A DNA stretch of 64,000 bases from Hymenobacter sp. BRD128 (GTDB lineage Bacteria; Bacteroidota; Bacteroidia; Cytophagales; Hymenobacteraceae). The DNA is taken from the NCBI RefSeq assembly GCF_013256625.1, contig NZ_CP053908.1:124001-188000 (forward strand), read 5' to 3'. Shown here piece by piece: positions 8,479 through 17,434 of this stretch. Under the pieces are notes generated by a model that was not told the DNA's origin, did not search any database, and was given only the letters and a program-made list of their open reading frames with translations. The position numbers were made by a program, and so were the translations under genes. Numbering within the stretch: position 1 is the first letter of the stretch; every line of letters starts with the position of its first letter.

Positions 8479-9597
8479 TTATTGCACTACCACGCGCTGG
8501 CTGGTGAGCTGGCTGCCGGCCCGCACCTGCAGCAGGTACACGCCCGCGGCCAGCTGCTGCAAGGGCGCCAGCGCCAGGCTGTGCTCGCCGGCTGGCTGGG
8601 CGGCCGCGTCGAGCAGGGTGAGGGCAGCTTGCCCCAAGCTGTTATAGGCCGTTACGGTCACCGGCTGCGCGCCGGTCAGGGTGTAGCTTAGTCGGCTGCT
8701 GGCGGCTACCGGGTTGGGGTAGAGGCTGGTGGGCAGCGTGCTGGCGGCCGCGCGGCTAGCCAGCACGCCCGTGCCTACTTGGTAGGTATAATACTGGTTG
8801 CCAGGAATAGTGGTGAAATTGGGGTCAGTGCCGAGGGCGGTGGTCAGGCCCGCAATCTGGGGCAGCACGTCGGAGTTAAAATCGGCCCCGTCATTAAGGT
8901 AAGCCACCATCATATTAATATTGCTACCCGTGGCCACCCCACCCAGGGAGGCTAGCGGCAGCTCCATCTCCCAGCCAGTAGTGGTGTTGGCCGCTACGCT
9001 GCCCGAGGCGCTGCTCTGAAAAGCGAAGCGGGCAGCCACAAAATTGGTAGTAGCGTCGGTGATGACGAGGGGGGTGCCCGTTTTATTGGTCGGCCCCAGG
9101 TATTTATCCGGGTATTGACCCGTAGCGTTCGGCGTCGCAGTGTAGTCGAGCTTGCTGTAGTAGCTCTGGTCGGCAGTATTCGCGAGCGGCGAAGTCGTGA
9201 CCCGGAAGGCATAGTCCACCTGCATGTCTAGGGTAGGCCGGCTGCGCAGCTGCGACGAGGCATCGTCGCCGCCGCCCAGGCGGGTGCCAGCGGCCACGCC
9301 CGTCTTATTGGGCACGTCCAGATACAGCGCCAGCGCGTTGTAGCCAGTAGTTTCGGGCGAGGCAACTACCATGATATTGAGCGTCGTAGCCGTAGTACCT
9401 ACGTACAGTGCCTTCAGGCCGCGGTCGGCTACCGAGTGGGTGGTAGTGCCGGTGTAGGTGCCTACCAGCTGATACTTGCCGGTGCCGGTACCAATTTCCG
9501 CCGGCGAGAGCGTACCATCTACCGTAAACTGCGCCTGTGCGCTGAGCGAAGCGGCCGTGAGGGCCACTAGGGTCGAGAGCGTAAAGATTTTTTGCAT
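8479..9597 (-). CDS. T9SS-sorted secreted protein with CBM9/DOMON-like N-terminal domain
   Basis: A 372-residue protein with a signal peptide (about residues 1-22). The first 270 residues begin FTVDGTLSPAEIG and read like the CBM9-type or DOMON-like sandwich seen in exported carbohydrate-binding proteins; this fold call is tentative. The C-terminal 80 residues are a classic type A sorting domain: SLYPNP, then TLTGAQPVTVTAYNSLGQ, then AGVYLLQVRAG and a final RVVVQ. Such domains send proteins through the type IX secretion system to the surface. It sits between two GH30 genes, so it may hold the substrate or the enzymes at the cell surface. Confidence 0.8.
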   Translation of the reverse strand: MQKIFTLSTLVALTAASLSAQAQFTVDGTLSPAEIGTGTGKYQLVGTYTGTTTHSVADRGLKALYVGTTATTLNIMVVASPETTGYNALALYLDVPNKTGVAAGTRLGGGDDASSQLRSRPTLDMQVDYAFRVTTSPLANTADQSYYSKLDYTATPNATGQYPDKYLGPTNKTGTPLVITDATTNFVAARFAFQSSASGSVAANTTTGWEMELPLASLGGVATGSNINMMVAYLNDGADFNSDVLPQIAGLTTALGTDPNFTTIPGNQYYTYQVGTGVLASRAAASTLPTSLYPNPVAASSRLSYTLTGAQPVTVTAYNSLGQAALTLLDAAAQPAGEHSLALAPLQQLAAGVYLLQVRAGSQLTSQRVVVQ

Positions 9598-9650
9598 TGG
9601 TGGGAAAATGAAAAAGTGGGAAAAATGGTGAAAGGGAAAAGCAAACTCAG

Positions 9651-11072
9651 CTACCACACGTAGGTAGCCACGGCCCCGGCCGGCAGCGTGGCGACGGCCG
9701 CCTGGCCCTGGTAGCGCAGCCCAAAGGTTTGGGGCGTGGCCTGGTCGTTGACCACCAGCAGCACGTGGCCGCCGCTAGGGGTGCGGTAGGCCACGTTGGG
9801 CAGCACGCCCTGGCTCGTGGAGCCCACGCGCACCGCGCCGGGGCGCACCCACTTGCTGGCGTGGGCCACCGTATAGTAGGCCACATTGCGCGTCACTTGG
9901 TCGCCGGGGGCTAGCGTGAGGGCGCCCAGGCACTCGGTGCAGCCGCCGGGCGTGTGCGGGTTCTGGCTAGGGTCGGCGGCCAGGTTCCACTCCAGCACGG
10001 CCTTGGCCCAGTTGCGGGGCGCCCCGATTTCCAGGTTTTGCACGTGCCAGTCCAGGTTGCTGGCGAAGGTCGTCTTCGAGCCCGTCCACTGCTCGGTAAA
10101 GTACACGTTCTTCTGCGGATAAGCCTCGTGCACCTTGCTCAGCGCCTCAATGGGCCCGGCGTAGAGGTGAAAGGCCGCGCCATCGACGAAGGGGCTAGCC
10201 GCCGCGTTGCCCAGTACCGTGAGCGGATACTCGGGCTTGTCGGCATTGTGGTCGTAGCAGATAATCTTGGTTTTGAGCCCCGCTTTCTGAAAGGCCGGCC
10301 CCAGGTGCTGGCCGATAAACGTGGCCTGCTGCTCGGCTAGCATCAGCAGGCTCGGGTTGTTGCCGGGGTGCAGCGGCTCGTTTTGCACCGTTACGGCATC
10401 AATCGTAATGCCGGCCGCTTTCATGCCCTGAATGTATTTCACAAAATACTGGGCATAAGCGCCATAGTACTCGGGCTTAAGCGAGCCGCCCTTGGTAGCC
10501 TCGTTGGTTTTCATCCAGGCCGGCGGGCTCCAGGGCGAGCCGAGCAGCTTGATGCCGGGAGTAATAGCCAGGATTTCCTTGAGCACCGGAATGAGGTATT
10601 TTTCATCGGGCGCCAGGCTGAAGTGGGCGAGCGTGGGGTCGACCTGGCCCGCCGGCCGGTCGTCGTAGCTGAACACCGTCGCATCGAGGTCCGAGGCCCC
10701 AATGCTGAGGCGCAGGTAGCTTACCCCGATGTCAGCCGGCCCGGTGCCAAACAGCTCGCGCAGCAGCTTGGCCCTGGCCGGGGCGCTCATGGCGTGCAGC
10801 AGTTCGGCACTGCCCCCGGTGAGGCAGTAGCCGAAGCCATCCATCGTCTGGAAGCGCTGGCGGTCGTCAATCTCAATGACGGCGCCGGCCGGCGCCGCTT
10901 TGCCAAAGGCTAGCTGGCCGGGCTGCCGGCGCAGCTGCTGCGTCTGGTCGGGCGTGGTGACCCAGGCGGTGATGCCGCCGGCCGCCGGCTGGCGCTGGGC
11001 GTGGGCCGGCAGCAGCATAAAGGCCGAGCAGGTAGCCAAGATGAACTGCGTAGCAATGCGGGTGGGTTTCAT
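9651..11072 (-). CDS. secreted GH30-family glycosidase (GH30_3-like)
   Basis: A 473-residue protein with a signal peptide cut near residue 25 (AHAQ). The acid/base is Glu232 in VQNEPL and the nucleophile is Glu327 in FTEQW. SPWSPPAWMKTN (near residue 179) and HTPGGCTECLG match the paralogue at 6855-8351 almost word for word, pointing to a local gene duplication. Unlike that paralogue it lacks a clear lipobox, so it is probably periplasmic or free. A duplicated pair with one lipidated and one soluble member fits surface cutting followed by periplasmic trimming (inference). A 219-base gap with a small GC hairpin (11119-11141) separates it from susD. Confidence 0.9.
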   Translation of the reverse strand: MKPTRIATQFILATCSAFMLLPAHAQRQPAAGGITAWVTTPDQTQQLRRQPGQLAFGKAAPAGAVIEIDDRQRFQTMDGFGYCLTGGSAELLHAMSAPARAKLLRELFGTGPADIGVSYLRLSIGASDLDATVFSYDDRPAGQVDPTLAHFSLAPDEKYLIPVLKEILAITPGIKLLGSPWSPPAWMKTNEATKGGSLKPEYYGAYAQYFVKYIQGMKAAGITIDAVTVQNEPLHPGNNPSLLMLAEQQATFIGQHLGPAFQKAGLKTKIICYDHNADKPEYPLTVLGNAAASPFVDGAAFHLYAGPIEALSKVHEAYPQKNVYFTEQWTGSKTTFASNLDWHVQNLEIGAPRNWAKAVLEWNLAADPSQNPHTPGGCTECLGALTLAPGDQVTRNVAYYTVAHASKWVRPGAVRVGSTSQGVLPNVAYRTPSGGHVLLVVNDQATPQTFGLRYQGQAAVATLPAGAVATYVW

Positions 11073-11291
11073 GAGGTAGAGTAGTAAGGTCCTGGCACTA
11101 CCGTATGGCCTACGGCCTGCCCGGCACCGCCAAAGCCGGGCCCGGCGTGCCTACAAGCAGCGCCAGTACCCGGCCAAGAGCCGTTCCGAGGCGGAAAGTA
11201 TGACTATTTCACTTTTCCCACCCCCGCCCCGAAATGGCTTTGGGCTTGAGGAATTACCCGGAAACTTCTTTATTCATAATTCCTAGTTTCC

Positions 11292-12791
11292 CTAGTAGCC
11301 AGGGTTTTGAGCGATGAGCGGGTTGGTGTTCAGCTCGGCCTGCGGGATGGGGAAGAGCAGGTAGTTCGGGTCGCGGGGACCGGGAACGATATTGGGAGCA
11401 GTACCGGTGCTGTGTTGCGTGGCAATCAAGTCCAGCGCTGTGACCGGGTGCGTAGCTGAGGGGTCGGCCAGCGTGTGGCGGGCGTAGCGCGTCAGGTCCC
11501 ACCAGCGCTCGCCCTCGAAGGCCAGCTCCAGGCGGCGCTGGCGGTCAATTTCGGCGCGCAGCGCCTGCTTGCTGGCAGCCTGGGGCGAGGCGGCGGTGAG
11601 GGCGGCTAGGCCAGCCCGCTGCCGCACCTGGTTGAGGGGCCCGAGGGCGGTGGCGGGGCCGTTTTGCTCGTTGCTGGCCTCGGCGGCCGTCAGCAGCACT
11701 TCGGCGTAGCGCAGCACGTAGGTGTTGTCGGTCGAGTTGAAGCCGTTGCCGATGCTGCGCCACTTGTACACGAAGGGGCCCTGGTCGTTGTTGTTGCTGC
11801 CCGTGCCCACAATCATGCTCACGTAGCTGCGGCCCACGCGGTTGCCATTGCTGGCGTTTACCGCGCCGTTGTAGCTCCAGCGCTTGTCGCCATTGGCGGT
11901 GCTGGTGTCGGCGTAGGCAATCAGCTCGGCCGTGGGGATGTTGAACTTAGGAAACGAGTACGTGGCTAGCGGCGAAGGCAGCAGCAGGTCGGGCAGGAAG
12001 TTGCCGCCGTCGGCATTGCCCGCAAACTGCACCTCAAACAGCGACTCGCTGCCCCTATTCTCGGCCGGGTACAGGCTATTGGGCGTGGTGGCTAGCGCGG
12101 CACCCGTTACCGAGTTGGCGGCGGCCAGGGCGGCGGGCCAGTTACGGCGCGTGAGCTGCACGCGGGCCAGCAGGGCGCGGGCCGAGTTCTTGGTGGCGCG
12201 GTTGTCCTGTTTGTTAGCCATCTGCCCGATGGCCTGCTGCAAGTCGGTGACCACCTGGTCATACACCTGGTCCTGGGTCGAGCGGGCGGTGTTTACATCG
12301 CTGGCCGCGCCGCTTTCGCTGGGCGCCAGGCGCAGCGGCACTCCGCCGTAGGCGCGGGCCAGGTTGAAGTAGTAGAGTGCGCGCAGAAACTTGGCCTCGC
12401 CCACAATCTGGCTGCGGCGGGCCGTGTCCATGGCCACCGTGGGTACATACTTAATAACAATGTTGGCCCGGTTCACCCCCTGGAAGTTGTTCCGGTACAC
12501 ATTGTATACCTGGCTGGTAGTAGAGTTCCAGATAATCTTGTCCATGGCGTTTACGTCGCCATTGGTGCTGGTGCAGTTGTCGGAGGGCATCTCACCCATC
12601 ACGATGAGGTCCTGGCCGTAAGTGCCCACTTGCTGCAAGGCATCGTAGGCGGCCGTGAGGCTAGCCTCGGCATCGTTGGCGTTCTGGAAGAAGCTGGAAG
12701 AGGTGATGGTGTCGAGCGGCTGCTTATCGAGGAAGGTGCAGCTCGCCAGCAGCGAAAGCGCGCCGAGCGCCGGAAGAAGATATTTTTTCAT
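11292..12791 (-). CDS. RagB/SusD family outer-membrane glycan-binding lipoprotein
   Basis: A 499-residue lipoprotein with its lipobox at Cys18 (SLLASC). Directly after it comes the FLDKQPLDTITSSSFF segment characteristic of the SusD N-terminus. TPR-like helices follow (AKFLRALYYFNLARAYG near residue 135). The C-terminal part has ERWWDLTRY and ends in PIPQAELNTNPxxxQNPGY, the usual close of the family. SusD proteins sit on the SusC channel as a lid and bind oligosaccharide at the cell surface. It starts 23 bases after susC, as expected for the pair. Confidence 0.95.
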   Translation of the reverse strand: MKKYLLPALGALSLLASCTFLDKQPLDTITSSSFFQNANDAEASLTAAYDALQQVGTYGQDLIVMGEMPSDNCTSTNGDVNAMDKIIWNSTTSQVYNVYRNNFQGVNRANIVIKYVPTVAMDTARRSQIVGEAKFLRALYYFNLARAYGGVPLRLAPSESGAASDVNTARSTQDQVYDQVVTDLQQAIGQMANKQDNRATKNSARALLARVQLTRRNWPAALAAANSVTGAALATTPNSLYPAENRGSESLFEVQFAGNADGGNFLPDLLLPSPLATYSFPKFNIPTAELIAYADTSTANGDKRWSYNGAVNASNGNRVGRSYVSMIVGTGSNNNDQGPFVYKWRSIGNGFNSTDNTYVLRYAEVLLTAAEASNEQNGPATALGPLNQVRQRAGLAALTAASPQAASKQALRAEIDRQRRLELAFEGERWWDLTRYARHTLADPSATHPVTALDLIATQHSTGTAPNIVPGPRDPNYLLFPIPQAELNTNPLIAQNPGY

Positions 12792-12814
12792 GGGAATTCT
12801 GAGCTGGCAGGTGC

Positions 12815-15800
12815 TTAAAAAGTAGCGTTGAGGCCCACGGTGTACGTGCGCGACTGCGGATACACCCCATAGTCTACGCCCGGGTTAGTGGTCGAGAAGG
12901 GGTTGGCGCTCACCTCGGGGTCGTAGCCCAGGTAGTGGGTCCAGGTTATCAGGTTCTGGCCCGTCACGTACACGCGTAGGTTCTGAATGGCGGCGTGCCG
13001 GCTAAGGACCGCCGGGATGGTGTAGGCCAGCGTCACGTTCTTGAGGCGCACGTAGGAGCCATCCTCCAGCCAGCGGTTCGAGAAGCGGTTGTTGCCGGCC
13101 GGGTCGTAGCGCACGGGCCGCGGAATGTCGGTGTTGGTGTTGGTGGGCGACCAGTGGTTGAGCACGCGCGTAGTCTGGTTGTTGGGGTCCGACTGCGACT
13201 CCAGAATCTGGCGCGTCTGGTTGTAAATCTCGTTGCCAAACTGGCCCTGGAAGAATACGCTCAGCTCCAGGCCTTTGTAGGCGAAGTTGTTGGTCACGCC
13301 CGCAAAGGCCTTCGGGTTGGGGTTGCCGATAATAGTCTGGTCCGAGCCATTGATAACGCCATCGCCATTCAGGTCTTTAAACTTGATGTCGCCCGCCTTG
13401 GGCCTGGCCCCGTTCTGGGTGGCTAGGCCCGCCCCTTCAGCATCGCTTTGTACAATGCCTTCCGAGATGTAGCCGTAGAACGCACCCAGCGGATGGCCGG
13501 CCTGCGAAATCTGGTTGCCGCTAATAATGGTGCGCGGCGAGCTCACGCCGGCATCGCTCACCTGCGTGCCCAGGTCCAGAATGCGGTTGCGGTTGCCGCT
13601 CACGTTCAGGCTGGTCGTCCAGCCGAAGCCGCCGTTGCTGGCCTCCACGTTGGTAGTAGTCAGGCCAATTTCCAGGCCCTTGTTTTCAATAGTCCCCAGG
13701 TTTTGCTGCACCGATAGGCTCTCGGCTCCCGTGCTCACTGCAATGGGGAGCAGCTGCAGCAAGTCGTGGGTGCGCTTGTTGTACACGTCCACGTTCAGGG
13801 TCAGGCGGTTATTAAACATCCCGATGTCGAGGCCCCCGTTGTACTGGTAGGTGGTTTCCCAGTGCAAGGCATCGTTGCCGATGGTGCTTTGCGTAGTGCC
13901 GCCCACAATGGCCGAACCAGTGCTCTGGTAGTTGTAGCCTACCCCGTACTGCGCAAAGCGCTGGTAGGTGTAAATCTCCTGGTTGCCGTTGGCCCCGAAG
14001 CTAGCCCGTAGCTTCAAGTCGCTCACGGTATTGTTTTGCGGGAAGAAGCTTTCTTTCGAAATGCGCCAGGCCGCGCTCACGGCCGGGAAGTAGCCGAAGC
14101 GGTTACTCGTAGGGAAGCGGCTGGTGCCGTCGGCCCGGATGCTGGCTTGCAACAGGTACTTGCCGTCGTAGTCGTAGTTAGCGCGGGCAAAATAGCTTAG
14201 CAGCGACCACGAGTCGCGGTAGCTGTACGGAATGCCCTGCGCCGCCGAACCGGCGTTCAGGTTGGGCACAACGTTGGAGTTGAAGCCCTGCGTCGTGGCC
14301 CCCAGCGTATTGCGGAACGATTCCTGCATCGACTCGCCCGCTAGCAGCGTCAGGTGGTGCTTATCGCCGAAAGTCGGGTTCCAGGTAATCGTGTTCTCGT
14401 TCAGCCAGATAACCTGGGTGTTGGCCGCCGCTCGCGCCACACCCTTAGTGCTGGGGTCTGAGTTGCTGGTGCCCGGGTAGTTGGTGCTCTGGAAGTAGGT
14501 TTCGTCCTGGCTGCGGAAGTCAATACCCAGGTTGGAGCGCACGCGCAGGTTCTTCAGGATGTCGAACTCGCCGTAAAGGTTGCCCACCGACTGGTACACT
14601 ACGGCCTGGTTGTTGGTTTCGAGCAGGTTGCCGACCGGGTTATCCGACTGGTTGAAGGGGTTAGTGCCGTAGATGCCGCTAGGCTTGTAAATCGGGATGG
14701 TCGGAATCTGCGACAGGGCCCCGAGTACCGTGCCGCCGTTGGCGCCGGCTGCCTCCGAGCGCACCGAGCTGTTGGTGTGCGAGCGGCTTAGGTTGAGGTT
14801 GGTGCCCACCCGGAAGCGCTGGCTCAGCTCCTGGGTCAGGTTGATTTTGAAATTGTAGCGGTCGAAGCCCGAATTGAGGCTAATACCCTGCTGGTTGAAG
14901 TAGCCGCCGCTCACGTAGTAGCGCGTTTTCTCCGTGCCGCCGCTCACGTTCAGCTGGTAGTTCTGAATGTTGGCCGGGCGGTACACTGCGTCTTGCCAGT
15001 CAGTGTTGTAGGGGCCGGGGGCCGCGGGGTCCGGGTTAAGAGGATTGTTGGGGTCAGCAAAAGCCGGGGCCAGGCCCGCGTTGGTTTGAATCTGATTGTA
15101 CTCCGAGGCAAATTGCTGGGCATTGAGCACGTCGAGCTTCTTGCGCAGGTATTGCCGCCCGAAGTAGGCCGTGAGGCCCACCTGGGCTTGGCCCACCTTG
15201 CCGCGCTTGGTCGTGATGACGACCACGCCGTTGGCAGCGCGCACACCGTAGATTGCCGCCGCCGCGCCATCCTTCAGCACGTCAATGCTTTCGATGTCGT
15301 CGGGGTTGATGGTATTAAGCGGGTTGAGGCGCTGGTTATTATTCGTGATTTCCTGCTGGTAGTCAGGGAGTACGGGCACCCCGTCAATCACGTACAGCGG
15401 CGACGCGTTAAGGCTAAGCGTCGCTGAGCCGCGCACCCGCACATTAATCCCCGCACCCGGCGAGCCCGAGGGCGTAGTCACCTGCACACCCGGCGCCTGG
15501 CCCTGCAAGGCCTGGTCGAAGCCGGCTACGGGCTGCCGCGCCAGGGCCGCCGCGCCCACCGAGGCTACCGAGGTCGACAGGTCCTGGCGGGTCTGGGTAC
15601 CGTAGCCCACTACTACTACTTCGTTGAGGCTCTGCTGGTCGTCGCTCAGCCGGATGGCAATGCTGCTGGTGGCGCCGGTTATCGCTACTTCCTGGTTTTT
15701 ATAGCCGATAGAGCTGAATACCAAGGTGCTGTTTTCGGGCGCGCTCAGCGAGAAGCTGCCATCGGCCCCGGTCGAAGTGCCGATGGTAGTGCCCTTCACG

Positions 15801-16273
15801 AGCACCGTTACGCCCGGCAGGCCCTCGCCCTTGGCATCGGTGACGCGGCCCGATACGGGCACGTTTTGCGGGGCCACGGCCGCCGCGCTGCCGGTGGCCG
15901 GCGCGGGGCGGCTCGTTACCACGAAGTAGTTATCCCGCAGCTCTTTAAACTGGAGGTTGGCGGGCGGTAGCACCGCAGCCAGGCGCTCGGCCAGCGAAGG
16001 AGCTAGCTCAGTGGGCACCAGCACGCGCTTATTATCGACGAGGTTGCTTTCGTAGAAAATAGTGGCGTGGTACTCGCTCTCCCACTGCTTGAGCAGGGTT
16101 TTGAGCGAAACCGCGTTCGCCGCCCGGGTAGGTGGCGTACTCTGCACCGGCAGGTTGGCTGCCAGCAGCTGGGCCGAGGCCGGGGTGGCCAGGGCGTGGA
16201 GAAGCAATACGCCTGCCGCGAGCGAGGCCGGCCGGCGGTAGTGCTTACCCACGGGAGTAAGGAGTGAACGCAT
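12815..16273 (-). CDS. SusC/RagA-type TonB-dependent transporter with STN signalling domain
   Basis: A 1152-residue outer-membrane transporter. Domain order: signal peptide (about 1-34); STN domain (about 57-115) of the kind that contacts a FecR-type anti-sigma factor; carboxypeptidase-like beta-sandwich (about 138-215, VSGRVTDAKGEGLPGV); plug (about 230-350, with the SusC signature VVVVGYGTQ and PLYVIDGVPV); then a beta-barrel ending in an aromatic C-terminal Phe. It imports large oligosaccharides with energy from TonB. The STN domain and the fecR gene 28 bases upstream show that it also signals substrate to a sigma factor. Confidence 0.96.
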   Translation of the reverse strand: MRSLLTPVGKHYRRPASLAAGVLLLHALATPASAQLLAANLPVQSTPPTRAANAVSLKTLLKQWESEYHATIFYESNLVDNKRVLVPTELAPSLAERLAAVLPPANLQFKELRDNYFVVTSRPAPATGSAAAVAPQNVPVSGRVTDAKGEGLPGVTVLVKGTTIGTSTGADGSFSLSAPENSTLVFSSIGYKNQEVAITGATSSIAIRLSDDQQSLNEVVVVGYGTQTRQDLSTSVASVGAAALARQPVAGFDQALQGQAPGVQVTTPSGSPGAGINVRVRGSATLSLNASPLYVIDGVPVLPDYQQEITNNNQRLNPLNTINPDDIESIDVLKDGAAAAIYGVRAANGVVVITTKRGKVGQAQVGLTAYFGRQYLRKKLDVLNAQQFASEYNQIQTNAGLAPAFADPNNPLNPDPAAPGPYNTDWQDAVYRPANIQNYQLNVSGGTEKTRYYVSGGYFNQQGISLNSGFDRYNFKINLTQELSQRFRVGTNLNLSRSHTNSSVRSEAAGANGGTVLGALSQIPTIPIYKPSGIYGTNPFNQSDNPVGNLLETNNQAVVYQSVGNLYGEFDILKNLRVRSNLGIDFRSQDETYFQSTNYPGTSNSDPSTKGVARAAANTQVIWLNENTITWNPTFGDKHHLTLLAGESMQESFRNTLGATTQGFNSNVVPNLNAGSAAQGIPYSYRDSWSLLSYFARANYDYDGKYLLQASIRADGTSRFPTSNRFGYFPAVSAAWRISKESFFPQNNTVSDLKLRASFGANGNQEIYTYQRFAQYGVGYNYQSTGSAIVGGTTQSTIGNDALHWETTYQYNGGLDIGMFNNRLTLNVDVYNKRTHDLLQLLPIAVSTGAESLSVQQNLGTIENKGLEIGLTTTNVEASNGGFGWTTSLNVSGNRNRILDLGTQVSDAGVSSPRTIISGNQISQAGHPLGAFYGYISEGIVQSDAEGAGLATQNGARPKAGDIKFKDLNGDGVINGSDQTIIGNPNPKAFAGVTNNFAYKGLELSVFFQGQFGNEIYNQTRQILESQSDPNNQTTRVLNHWSPTNTNTDIPRPVRYDPAGNNRFSNRWLEDGSYVRLKNVTLAYTIPAVLSRHAAIQNLRVYVTGQNLITWTHYLGYDPEVSANPFSTTNPGVDYGVYPQSRTYTVGLNATF

Positions 16274-16301
16274 AAACGGGTGGGGGAAAGAGTGAAAAAT
16301 A

Positions 16302-17306
16302 TTATTGTTGTTCAGCCAGGGTCAGGCGGTTGCCCTGCCGGCTGGCTTGCAGGTGGAAGGTTTCTTCTAAGGCTTGGAGCAGGGTAGGCAGGTCGCTCAC
16401 GGGCACGGTGCCCGTCACGCGGCGGCGGTTCAGTCCGGGCGTGGTCACTTCCACGTCGAGGCCGTAAGTGTCGTGCAGGCGGGTGGCTAGCTCGGCAATG
16501 GTGGTTTCGTCGAGCACGAGCTGGGCATCTTTCCAGGCAGCGTAGGGGGCGGTGTGCACCTTCTTGTGCGTCACCAGGGCCGGCTGGTCGTCGTGGGTTT
16601 CGACGAGCTCACCGGGATGCAGAATAACATCGGGCTGCTGGTGGTCGTCAAACTCCACGCGCACCTTGCCCTGGAGCAGCACCACGCGCGTCTGGTCGCG
16701 GCGGCGGGCTACTACGAACTTGGTGCCCAGCACTTCCACTTGCAGCCCCGCCGTGGTGTGCACCAGAAAGCGCTGGTTATTGGCCATATGCTGCACCGAG
16801 AAAAACCCTTCGCCATCGAGCCACACCTCGCGGGGCTGGTCGGGCTGCCAGGTGGTGGCATAGTGCAGCGTCGAATGGCCATTGAGCGTCACCTGCGAGC
16901 CGTCGGGCAGCGTCAGGCCGCGGGTCTGCCCAAAGTCGGTGGCCACGGCCAGCGGGGCCGGGGCGCGGTGCGCGCTGTAAAACAGCCAGCCGCCGCCAGC
17001 CAGCGTAGCGGCCAGGCCGGCCGCGGCCGCCCAGCGCCGCCAGGTAGGCGCCGCCTGGTAGCGCGGCGCGGCGGGCACGAGGTGCAGCCGCGTGCGTCGC
17101 AGCAGCGCCTCGTAGTCGGGCTCGTCGTCGAAGGTGGCTAAGGTAGGGGCCGCCGCCAGGGCCTCCCAGTGCAGCTGCATCCAGTGCTGGGCCAGCAGCT
17201 GGTTGGCCGGCTGGGCTAGCCAGGCGCGCACCACCTCAGCCTCGGCCGCCGTGGTAGTGCCGGCAGTATAGGCCGAAACAAGTTCTTGGGTAATAGCTAG
17301 GGACAT
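16302..17306 (-). CDS. FecR-family anti-sigma factor
   Basis: A 334-residue inner-membrane regulator. The cytoplasmic N-terminus has a short helical region with the VxAWLAQPANQ-type motif (about residues 20-45), then a single membrane segment (about 86-108, AAAAGLAATLAGGGWLF). The periplasmic part has the FecR domain (LPDGSQVTLNGHSTLHY) and a C-terminal DUF4974-like/STN-like domain (ELATRLHDTYGLDVEV). It should hold an ECF sigma factor until the adjacent SusC protein reports bound glycan. I chose the start at 17306 (MSLAITQELVSAY), the normal length for the family. Its sigma partner is not next to it; the only candidate is at 23613-24203. Confidence 0.92.
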   Translation of the reverse strand: MSLAITQELVSAYTAGTTTAAEAEVVRAWLAQPANQLLAQHWMQLHWEALAAAPTLATFDDEPDYEALLRRTRLHLVPAAPRYQAAPTWRRWAAAAGLAATLAGGGWLFYSAHRAPAPLAVATDFGQTRGLTLPDGSQVTLNGHSTLHYATTWQPDQPREVWLDGEGFFSVQHMANNQRFLVHTTAGLQVEVLGTKFVVARRRDQTRVVLLQGKVRVEFDDHQQPDVILHPGELVETHDDQPALVTHKKVHTAPYAAWKDAQLVLDETTIAELATRLHDTYGLDVEVTTPGLNRRRVTGTVPVSDLPTLLQALEETFHLQASRQGNRLTLAEQQ

Positions 17307-17434
17307 AGGCGGGCGCCGCGAGTACTGCTCAATAAAGCCAGCCGCAAGGCCGGCGCTGGGCGCCGAAGCTCCCAATCGTTTTGCAGTACTACACAGCGGC
17401 CAGGGCTTCCCCCCTAGTCAGGTCCTAAAAAAAA

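Noticed and set aside
11073..11291. Possible small gene or riboswitch between susD and GH30
   Set aside because: Only a short GC hairpin (11119-11141) is visible; no conserved RNA fold or convincing frame could be recognised.
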